Of a DNA stretch of 11,939 bases, positions 7,346 to 11,939 are shown piece after piece; within the stretch, counting starts at the first letter, position 1; every line of letters starts with the position of its first letter. Source of the stretch: Pleurocapsa sp. MO_226.B13 (GTDB taxonomy: Bacteria; Cyanobacteriota; Cyanobacteriia; Cyanobacteriales; Xenococcaceae). The position numbers and the translations under genes were made by a program. The notes beneath the pieces were generated by a model. It searched no databases and was not told the origin of the DNA. It saw only the letters and a list, made by a program, of their open reading frames with translations. Where the stretch lies: assembly GCA_030064795.1 (NCBI GenBank), contig JASJEI010000132.1, positions 1 through 11,939 on the forward strand. Direction: 5' to 3'.

Positions 7346-7380
7346 GCTGTTAGCGGTTAGCTATTTAGTGGAAGCGGTTA
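7346..7380. repeat. GCNGTTA heptanucleotide repeats overlapping a gene end
   Basis: Heptamers GCTGTTA, GCGGTTA, GCTATTT, AGTGGAA and GCGGTTA follow each other in 7-base phase. The block crosses the stop codon of the peroxiredoxin-like gene at 7361, so its last six residues (TASTK region) are written in repeat DNA. Confidence 0.45.
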
Positions 7381-8026
7381 AGGAAAGTTCGGATAGGGTT
7401 TGAACAATTATTTCGGGGTCGAGCCGTTTGGTATAGTCGGGATCGGCAAAGCGGTAAACCACCTTGCCCGTGCGATCGATGATATAGGTGGCTGCGATCG
7501 GCAATTCAAAGGTGCGATCGCCGTTGTGTGCGGGAAGGTCGATGCCAAATTCTTCATAGATAGGTCGCAGTTCTTTAGGTAAAGTGAAGACGAGTCCAAA
7601 TTTTTTTGCCACTCGATTGCCCACATCGCTAAGAACTTCAAAGGTCAATTCGTCTTTTTCGGTAGTAGAAAGGGTGTTATCGGGCGTTTGAGGGGAAATT
7701 GCCACTAAAGTTGCTCCCTGATTCTGAATTTGCGGTAGATATTGCTGTAAAGTTCGCAGTTCCAAGTTACAGTAAGGACACCACTGACCTCGGTAAAATG
7801 AAATTACTACCGCGACCGCTTTGAGGAGTTCTTGTAATTCAACTTCTTTGCCAACTGCATTGGGGAGAGTAAAGTTAGGTGCTTTTTCCCCAACTTTCAA
7901 TGTTTGCTCGATTATATTGGAATTGAGCAGATCTTGAGTTGCCTTGTTCATGGTAGCTTTAGCATCATCTGAATGGTTGGCAACCAATTGATTTCGCAGG
8001 TTAATTAAATCTTGAGTTAAAGTCAC
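7361..8026 (-). CDS. Peroxiredoxin-like (AhpC/TSA, thioredoxin-fold) protein
   Basis: This 221-residue cytoplasmic protein has the thioredoxin fold of the peroxiredoxin-like (AhpC-TSA) group. Landmarks are VGEKAPNFTLPNAVGKEV (45-62), the active-site strand-helix VVISFYRGQWCPYCNLEL (73-90) with C83 and C86 as a CxxC pair, LVAISPQTPD (107-116), VLSDVGNRVAKKFGL (131-145) and the cis-proline region FELPIAATYIIDRTGKV (173-189). The GQWCPYC motif is typical of this subgroup, in which the pair may act as peroxidase or disulfide reductase. The start is a GTG with AGGAG 10 bases upstream. It heads the redox block (NTF2-like, CMD-like, DJ-1, alkene reductase) and has one AAAATTTTGC copy 70 bases upstream. 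The last codons overlap heptad repeats. Confidence 0.87.
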   Translation of the reverse strand: MTLTQDLINLRNQLVANHSDDAKATMNKATQDLLNSNIIEQTLKVGEKAPNFTLPNAVGKEVELQELLKAVAVVISFYRGQWCPYCNLELRTLQQYLPQIQNQGATLVAISPQTPDNTLSTTEKDELTFEVLSDVGNRVAKKFGLVFTLPKELRPIYEEFGIDLPAHNGDRTFELPIAATYIIDRTGKVVYRFADPDYTKRLDPEIIVQTLSELSLTASTK

Positions 8027-8083
8027 GCTTAATTTTCTCCTAAAAAGATATCTGACAAGTACAGTTAGTTACTTCAAGATCGA

Positions 8084-8112
8084 TAGTGTTTTTGAAAAAT
8101 TTTGCCACACTA
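8084..8112. repeat. Inverted repeat TAGTGT/ACACTA enclosing a motif copy
   Basis: TAGTGT (8084-8089) and ACACTA (8107-8112) are exact complements separated by 17 bases that contain AAAATTTTGCC. It lies upstream of the peroxiredoxin-like gene, between it and the original end of the RTX gene. It could be a regulatory site or the RTX gene's old 3' hairpin. Confidence 0.3.
8096..8105 (+). promoter_or_regulatory. AAAATTTTGC motif upstream of the peroxiredoxin-like gene
   Basis: Exact copy of the shared spacer motif, 70 bases upstream of the GTG start at 8026 and inside a short inverted repeat. The 10-mer is followed by C, as in the copy at 10701. Confidence 0.35.
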
Positions 8113-8133
8113 CCGCTAGAAGGAATGGCTTTT

Positions 8134-8246
8134 TCAAAAGATTACCGTCGAGTTTTCTCTAGTTAAAGTAGTTAAATCTAAGCCAGCCTCTAATACTGCT
8201 ACTTCTGAGCCATCTACAGACAATAACCCACTGGAAACTTCATAAC
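8134..8246 (-). pseudogene. Stranded 3' end of the RTX gene, cut off by the MITE-like insertion
   Basis: If the insert is removed at its TA duplication, the RTX frame continues from residue A150 for 37 codons to a TGA at 8136-8134. The restored segment reads SYEVSS, then GLLSVDGSEVAVLEAGLDL, and ends STVIF. This matches the tail typical of cyanobacterial RTX-type calcium-binding proteins, in which the repeats are followed by a Y-x-x-x-x-G-x-L-S-x-D-G strand and an LxAGLxL segment. There is no stop within it, although the stretch is now non-coding and unexpressed as part of the protein. The reconstruction implies an ancestral product of 187 residues and a fairly recent insertion. Confidence 0.75.
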
Positions 8247-8340
8247 TATAGCAATCGGACTTGAATCGTGAAACTTAGTTCACGTCAATCAGAACTTACA
8301 GCCTCCCTTCTTGTTCACAACTCAAATCCGATTGCTATAG
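8246..8340. mobile_element. MITE-like element with 19-bp terminal inverted repeats and TA duplication
   Basis: Left end CTATAGCAATCGGACTTGA (8246-8264) and right end TCAAATCCGATTGCTATAG (8322-8340) are inverted repeats matching at 18 of 19 positions. The insert plus one duplicated TA accounts for 91 bp of added DNA (TA at 8247-8248 and 8338-8339). It carries an internal hairpin, CGTGAA (8267-8272) with TTCACG (8279-8284), and no ORF for a transposase. Size, TIRs and TA target resemble non-autonomous derivatives of IS630/Tc1-type elements, which also use TA; that assignment is an inference. It lies inside the RTX gene and supplies its present last seven codons and stop. Confidence 0.75.
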
Positions 8341-8788
8341 CATCAGTACTACCAACCACAACTATGGGATCGCTTCCTGCTTCAAAATCAAGAATGACAT
8401 CAAGATCGCCCTCAATAAACTGATCGGCAAAGAATTCATAGATATCGCTACCTTCACCACTAATCAGAACATCAGAACCTTCGCCACCGACGATAACATC
8501 ATCTCCTTTTCCACCACGAGCGATATCATCTCCCAAGCCACCGAACACAAAGTCATCCCCTTCTGCACCTTGGATATTATCATCACCGCCTCCAGCACTG
8601 AGAATGTCAACTTCATCGCCTCCTGTGGCAACGTCGTTAGTATCTCCAAAAATCAAGATGTTGGTACTATCTTCTTTTCCCGCAGCAAAAATACCGCCAC
8701 CTTCTTCAGGAGAGTCAAAGAATTCTGCACCCTCAAAGTCGGTAATGAATAGTGGTTCTGTGCTTCCTAAGCTTAAAGTTGTTGTCAT
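8315..8788 (-). CDS. RTX (hemolysin-type) calcium-binding repeat protein, C-terminally truncated
   Basis: This 157-residue protein has an acidic N-terminal part (1-60) without a signal peptide. About six glycine-aspartate nonapeptides then follow from residue 66 to 120: GGGDDNIQG, AEGDDFVFG, GLGDDIARG, GKGDDVIVG, GEGSDVLIS and GEGSDIYEF. Such repeats form a calcium-stabilised beta-roll. Proteins of this type usually leave the cell by a type I secretion system, using a C-terminal signal. The segment DVILDFEAGSD (129-140) is the usual post-repeat strand. Residues 151-157 (IAIGFEL) are encoded by the arm of the MITE-like insert, so the natural C-terminus has been lost, possibly with its secretion signal. 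The ATG has GGAG at 8 bases upstream, 15 bases after the small ORF stop. No ABC exporter gene is in the window. Confidence 0.85.
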   Translation of the reverse strand: MTTTLSLGSTEPLFITDFEGAEFFDSPEEGGGIFAAGKEDSTNILIFGDTNDVATGGDEVDILSAGGGDDNIQGAEGDDFVFGGLGDDIARGGKGDDVIVGGEGSDVLISGEGSDIYEFFADQFIEGDLDVILDFEAGSDPIVVVGSTDAIAIGFEL

Positions 8789-8803
8789 TTGAGTTGCTCC
8801 GTT

Positions 8804-8974
8804 TTAAGTTGTGGATTTTCTAAGACAAATTGAATGGATCGCCGATTCAGCTAAAGTATCTTCAGTGTTAGTTATTAGCAAAAGCAGCACGAGCGAGATA
8901 GAGGTCAAGATACGCTCTATAGTTAAGCTTCGCTCTTTAATGAGTAATTTCTTCTGTTCAAACTTTGCTGACAT
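8804..8974 (-). CDS. Small 56-residue protein with signal-peptide-like segment, unknown function
   Basis: This short ORF begins MSAKFEQKKLL and ends LRKSTT. After a basic N-terminal region of about 21 residues it has a hydrophobic stretch ILTSISLVLLLLI (22-34), then TNTEDTLAESAIHS, where TLA-ES looks like a signal peptidase I site at about 42. Cleavage would leave a peptide of only about 14 residues with one cysteine; otherwise it is a single-pass membrane protein. The ATG has GGAG at 7-base spacing, and the ORF exactly fills the gap between the SDR stop (30 bases upstream) and the RTX ribosome binding site (stop 15 bases before the RTX ATG). Those two facts favour a real gene. I recognise no family. 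Confidence 0.55.
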   Translation of the reverse strand: MSAKFEQKKLLIKERSLTIERILTSISLVLLLLITNTEDTLAESAIHSICLRKSTT

Positions 8975-9004
8975 AGCTTTTCTCCATAAAGAAGTAAGTT
9001 GTAA

Positions 9005-9757
9005 CTACTGAGCAAAAAAACCTCCCTCAATGGGCATGGTATGTCCCGTCACAAAGGATGCTAAATCCGAACATAACCAGACAACGGAATTAGCAATCTC
9101 ACGATGAGTAGGGATTCTACCCATAGGAACAATTTCTGAAAAAGCATTGACATTATCGTTGCTAATCATTTTATGGAGTGAGTTGTCAACAAAACCTGGG
9201 GCGATCGCGTTTACCCGAATTTTTCTTTTAGCGTATTCCAGAGCTACGGATTTACTCATTCCCGTAATAGCATGCTTGCTGGCAACGTAGACTGAGAGAC
9301 CTGGATAACCTTTCAAACCATAAATGCAGCTACTATTGACGATCGCACCACCGTTATTTTTAAGCATTTGTTTAATTTCATATTTCATCGATAGCCAGAC
9401 ACCATAGATATTGACATCAATAATTTGGGCGACATCTTCTTCTGACTGTTCCGCTAGGGGTAAAAAAATACCGTCTACGCAAGCATTATTAAAAGCAATA
9501 TCCAATCTCCCAAACTGATTAACCGTTTCTTGAATCAAAGACTGAACATCTCTAGTTAAAGTAACATCAGCTTGCTGAAAAATTGCTTTCCCCCCTAAAG
9601 CTCGCATTTTTTTCGCCAGATTTTCTCCTCTTGCAACATTAATATCACTTATGACAACCTTCGCTCCTGCTTCAATCATTGCTTGAACCGTAGCGCGACC
9701 TAGTCCTTTAGCACCTCCCGTAACTAAAGCTACTTTTCCTTCTAGCAACATAATCAC
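9005..9757 (-). CDS. Short-chain dehydrogenase/reductase (SDR), classical type
   Basis: This 250-residue cytoplasmic oxidoreductase has the Rossmann fold. Motifs in order are TGGAKGLG (13-20, cofactor glycine motif), D38 at the end of strand 2 (suggesting NAD(H) preference), ADV (63-65), NNAC (90-93, usually NNAG), N116, catalytic S143 in VNSSCIYG, Y157 and K161 in YVASK, and APGFVDN (186-192). The C-terminal VTGHTMPIEGGF is the common tetramer-contact end. The substrate is unknown. The frame opens at a GTG (9757) with AAGGAG at 6-base spacing; an ATG two codons later (9751) would put the same site 12 bases away, so I keep the GTG with moderate confidence. It starts 31 bases after the kinase-like gene and precedes the small ORF by 30 bases, which suggests one transcript. 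Confidence 0.9.
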   Translation of the reverse strand: MIMLLEGKVALVTGGAKGLGRATVQAMIEAGAKVVISDINVARGENLAKKMRALGGKAIFQQADVTLTRDVQSLIQETVNQFGRLDIAFNNACVDGIFLPLAEQSEEDVAQIIDVNIYGVWLSMKYEIKQMLKNNGGAIVNSSCIYGLKGYPGLSVYVASKHAITGMSKSVALEYAKRKIRVNAIAPGFVDNSLHKMISNDNVNAFSEIVPMGRIPTHREIANSVVWLCSDLASFVTGHTMPIEGGFFAQ

Positions 9758-9788
9758 AACTTACTCCTTAGATTCTAGGCTCGGTTTT

Positions 9789-10589
9789 CTAGAAGCTCCT
9801 TCTTATAGCTTTTCTTTTCGAGCTAATTTTTCCAGGTGTAGCAATATTTTTAATTTTGAATAGGGGCAGATCGATATTTACCCTAGTTCCTCGGTCTACG
9901 CTAGAATCAATCGTCAACTTTCCTTCATGAGCCTCGATGATTTGTTTCGAGATTGCCAGTTCCAACCCCGTACCTCCTGGTTTGGTCGTTACCCAAGAAG
10001 TACAAAGTTTGGACATCAGATGAGAAGAAATTGGTCGTCCACCATTACGTAAAGAAATACAGACTCTCTCTCCAGTCGCGTCGGGAGAAATTTTCCAAAG
10101 AACTTCTTCACCCGCTTCAATAGCTTCGCAAGCATTAGTAACTAAATTGATCAAGACTTGTTTGAGTTTATCGCGATCGCCTTTAATCCAGACTATAGAG
10201 GCATTAGACACAAAAATAATTTTTTTATCGACAACGACAGGAAGTGGGCGAATAAGTGACAGTGAATCCTCAATCAGTGAATTTAACTCTAAGAGACGAG
10301 TACTAAGTAAAGCCTCCAGCGGAGGTGGTGATTTGATTTGAAATAAAAGATCGTCAATTAGCCTTCTCAAGCGGTCTGCTTCATCTCGCGCTAACGAAAT
10401 CCGCTTTTGGTCATTTTCCGATAGATTCAATTTTTGACAGTGGTCCAATCCTAACAAAATTGTCGTTAATGGGCTGCGGGCTTCATGAGCGATTTTTACT
10501 ACTCGTTCGCCAATGTTGGCTAAATAAGCTAATCTCTGTGTTTTTGAGCCATCAATCTCTGGAGTTAGCTCGATACTTTGTGAATGCAT
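9789..10589 (-). CDS. Short soluble histidine-kinase-like protein with degenerate ATP-binding motif
   Basis: This 266-residue protein has no transmembrane, PAS or GAF domain. The dimerisation/phosphoacceptor helix carries VVKIAHEARSPLTTI with H35 as the likely phosphate acceptor (about 22-85). The ATPase domain (about 98-242) shows the N box LINLVTNACEAI (146-157), SWVTTKPGGTGLELAI (198-213) and a final GTRVNIDLP (234-242). Two motifs depart from consensus: the G1 box reads LRNGGRPIS (180-188), lacking the usual aspartate of DxGxG, and the G2 box has GTGLELA instead of GTGLGLA. Some cyanobacterial kinases keep an N-x-G form here, so activity is possible but unproven. No response regulator follows. 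A basic tail (SSKRKAIRRSF) ends it. The ATG has a weak GGA about 8 bases upstream. The SDR gene follows in 31 bases. Confidence 0.8.
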   Translation of the reverse strand: MHSQSIELTPEIDGSKTQRLAYLANIGERVVKIAHEARSPLTTILLGLDHCQKLNLSENDQKRISLARDEADRLRRLIDDLLFQIKSPPPLEALLSTRLLELNSLIEDSLSLIRPLPVVVDKKIIFVSNASIVWIKGDRDKLKQVLINLVTNACEAIEAGEEVLWKISPDATGERVCISLRNGGRPISSHLMSKLCTSWVTTKPGGTGLELAISKQIIEAHEGKLTIDSSVDRGTRVNIDLPLFKIKNIATPGKISSKRKAIRRSF

Positions 10590-10634
10590 ATATTTTCCAA
10601 TTTTAGGTTTTATATATGTGTATTGCCTCGAGAA

Positions 10635-10674
10635 ATGATTACCGCTTTAAAAATTTAAGTTTCAAAGTAATCAT
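10635..10674. repeat. Inverted repeat ATGATTAC/GTAATCAT upstream of the kinase-like gene
   Basis: ATGATTAC (10635-10642) and GTAATCAT (10667-10674) are exact complements 24 bases apart; the interior is AT-rich and partly self-complementary. It lies 46 to 85 bases upstream of the kinase start, a position suitable for an operator or a 5' leader hairpin. Confidence 0.35.
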
Positions 10675-10700
10675 AAAAAAAATCCGATTCTTGGTATTGC

Positions 10701-10730
10701 AAAATTTTGCCAAAACCAACAAAATTTTGC
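10701..10730 (+). promoter_or_regulatory. Two AAAATTTTGC copies in tandem, 20 bases apart
   Basis: Copies at 10701-10710 and 10721-10730 are spaced 20 bases start to start, about two helical turns, which would place both on one DNA face. The first is within the perfect palindrome GCAAAATTTTGC (10699-10710). They lie about 110 to 140 bases upstream of the kinase start. Paired direct repeats at this spacing are common for AraC-family operators, and the AraC-type gene is next door, but binding is inferred. Confidence 0.45.
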
Positions 10731-10792
10731 TCTATACTCAGAGAGCTAAAATCGAAAGCCGACAAAAGTAGCCACTGCTAAATAAAAAAGCA

Positions 10793-10828
10793 AGAAAAAA
10801 AGGGGACACAGGAAGTAGTATTCCCCCT
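10793..10828 (-). terminator. Rho-independent terminator-like hairpin after the AraC-type gene
   Basis: On the minus strand AGGGGGA pairs with TCCCCT around about 15 bases, with a possible inner GGAA/TTCC pairing, followed by TTTTTTTCTTG. This is the best intrinsic terminator in the window. It lies about 135 bases after the AraC-type stop and before the kinase control region, so it separates the two transcripts. Confidence 0.6.
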
Positions 10829-10912
10829 AAAAGCCAAACGATATAGCCGTACTAGATTAGGTTAGGACGAGAAAGCTATTGGTTCGTGAGTAGAGATTCA
10901 CAAGTCAAAAGT

Positions 10913-10933
10913 TTGACCGCCTTCCGCGGTCAA
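10913..10933. repeat. Perfect 8-bp hairpin TTGACCGC/GCGGTCAA
   Basis: TTGACCGC (10913-10920), a 5-base loop and GCGGTCAA (10926-10933) lie 30 bases after the AraC-type stop codon. On the minus strand ACTTTTGA follows, too short for a convincing terminator. An overlapping alternative, GTCAAA (10904-10909) with TTTGAC (10912-10917), uses part of the same arm. Confidence 0.5.
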
Positions 10934-10963
10934 CCTTGACAGACAAATTAAATGCTTGACAGC

Positions 10964-11872
10964 TTATGCTGAATGATATTGCTTGCGATAATCATTAGGT
11001 GTTGACTGAGTATATTGACGAAAATATTTATTTAAGTGACTTTGATGAGAGAAGCCACACTCTAGAGCAATATCAGCGATCGATAAGTTATAGTTTGCTC
11101 TTAGCAATCTTTTGGCTTTTTCAACACGCTGCTGAATGATGTATTGATAGGGAGAAATCCCCATAGATTTTCTAAACAGACGACAAAAGTAATATTGACT
11201 CATGTTTATTTCTTTGGCGATCTCACTCAGCTTCAGCTCGCGATCGAGATGGTTATGAATGTACCCGAGCGTTTTTTTGAGTCTATAGCGCGATAATCCA
11301 TCTTGATATTCTTTAATTTGTAGTTGGCTAGTCGAGTATTTGCGAATTAAGTGGGCAAACATAGCATTAGCTAAAGATTCAGCGTAAAGTTTGCAACCAT
11401 AATAGTCAGATTGTAATTCAGCTAAAAGAGCGCGACCAATTTGTTCTAAAGTGGGGTCTGCATGAGCGAATTGAGGAATCAATTCCACACGATCCGATCC
11501 GATTGCTTCATGAGCTGTAATTGCCAGTTCTTCGGGTATCAATGAAATAATCAATACTTCTGCATCTTGCTTAAATTTTGCCCAATGCTCTACGTTGGCA
11601 GGAACGAGAACCACATCTCCAATTTGATTGGTTTCTTGTTTGAAAACCCCAGCCAACTTTCTTTCCGTGCTACCTTTGTTGCTAAGCTGAATTGCTACAG
11701 CGTGTTGTTGTGCTGAATAGACGGGGATTTCCTGTGCTGGTCTCCACCAATGTTCTAAGGCAATATTTTGCCAATTTGCTCGATGACTGGTAAGCAGCCT
11801 ATTCCCTACCATACGTTTGGCAGTAGAACTTTCTTGAAAGCGATCGACATTCGACAGCCTAGTTGTAACCAT
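10964..11872 (-). CDS. AraC/XylS-family transcriptional regulator
   Basis: This 302-residue protein has an N-terminal cupin-like sensing half (about 30-130; strands such as HAVAIQLSNKG, NQIGDVVLVPANVEHWAKF), a helical linker and the paired helix-turn-helix domain at 195-300. The first HTH is KLSEIAKEINMSQYYFCRLFRKSMG (214-238) and the second SIADIALECGFSHQSHLNKYFRQYTQSTPNDYRKQ (264-298); the second contains the family signature. It thus binds DNA, with an unknown inducer sensed by the N-terminal half. The ATG is preceded by GAGAAG about 8 bases away. It is transcribed in the same direction as everything downstream, ends with its own terminator, and is the only DNA-binding regulator in the window, making it the natural candidate to control the kinase-SDR-RTX and redox blocks. 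That link is inference. Confidence 0.92.
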   Translation of the reverse strand: MVTTRLSNVDRFQESSTAKRMVGNRLLTSHRANWQNIALEHWWRPAQEIPVYSAQQHAVAIQLSNKGSTERKLAGVFKQETNQIGDVVLVPANVEHWAKFKQDAEVLIISLIPEELAITAHEAIGSDRVELIPQFAHADPTLEQIGRALLAELQSDYYGCKLYAESLANAMFAHLIRKYSTSQLQIKEYQDGLSRYRLKKTLGYIHNHLDRELKLSEIAKEINMSQYYFCRLFRKSMGISPYQYIIQQRVEKAKRLLRANYNLSIADIALECGFSHQSHLNKYFRQYTQSTPNDYRKQYHSA

Positions 11873-11939
11873 GATTATTACTTCTCAATAACTTAAATTT
11901 AGAGGAAGAAATAAGCTTGTGGTTGCGGTGAATTAGCAA

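Larger units (their letters stand above)
10590..10963. other. Spacer of 374 bases between the AraC-type and kinase-like genes
   Basis: I find no convincing ORF here. From the AraC stop towards the kinase start it holds a GC-rich hairpin (10913-10933), a terminator-like hairpin with T-run (10793-10828), two AAAATTTTGC copies 20 bases apart (10701, 10721) and an 8-bp inverted repeat (10635-10674). It therefore looks like the end of one transcript and the control region of the next. No strong -35/-10 pair stands out. Confidence 0.6.

Noticed and set aside
8059..8072. GTAN8TAC, the NtcA consensus, upstream of the peroxiredoxin-like gene
   Set aside because: Several chance matches to GTAN8TAC are expected in a window this size, and no TAN3T -10 box lies at the required distance downstream; the start codon is too close.
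8604..8792. Plus-strand open frame of 62 codons antisense to the RTX gene
   Set aside because: It is the mirror of the repetitive, stop-poor RTX coding sequence, with low-complexity serine/proline composition and no ribosome binding site.
8811..9011. Plus-strand open frame of 66 codons between the RTX and SDR genes
   Set aside because: The opposite strand holds the better candidate, with ribosome binding site, signal segment and operon-like spacing; this frame has none of these and overlaps the SDR end.
11573..11582. AAATTTTGCC resembling the shared spacer motif
   Set aside because: It lacks the fourth A and lies within the AraC-type coding sequence (codons for AKF), so it is best explained as chance.

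Overview
The window looks like chromosomal DNA from a cyanobacterium. The palindrome GCGATCGC (HIP1) occurs seven times by eye (about 739, 1536, 4903, 5117, 7514, 9201 and 10173), against well under one expected at this AT-rich composition. Heptanucleotide repeats and a GTAGAGACGCG-type palindrome fill several spacers, which is also typical of cyanobacteria. Every gene I can support lies on the minus strand, so transcription runs from high to low coordinates. I see no rRNA, tRNA, CRISPR array or transposase gene.

Layout in transcription order. An AraC-family regulator (11872-10964) comes first, followed by a 374-base spacer with hairpins, a good terminator and a duplicated AAAATTTTGC motif. 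A short soluble histidine-kinase-like protein (10589-9789), an SDR dehydrogenase (9757-9005), an overlooked 56-residue small ORF with a signal-peptide-like segment (8974-8804) and an RTX calcium-binding protein (8788-8315) then follow with short gaps and could be one transcript. The RTX gene is cut near its 3' end by a 91-bp MITE-like insertion. Removing the insertion at a TA dinucleotide restores 37 further in-frame codons.

The second block runs from 8026 to 4378: a thioredoxin-fold peroxiredoxin-like protein, an NTF2/SnoaL-like protein, a carboxymuconolactone-decarboxylase-like protein, a DJ-1/PfpI protein and an Old Yellow Enzyme alkene reductase. The families together suggest defence against peroxides and reactive carbonyls or alkenes, but this is inferred from family membership only.

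The third block (4252-154) holds a membrane HAMP-SpoIIE phosphatase, an exported antibiotic-biosynthesis-monooxygenase-fold protein and a large AGE-family epimerase-like protein with an extra N-terminal domain.

The most interesting signals are the reconstructable MITE insertion in the RTX gene; the AAAATTTTGC motif, found four times, always in spacers and in the same orientation, upstream of three genes; the hidden small ORF; and the heptad repeats that mark most spacers of the redox block.
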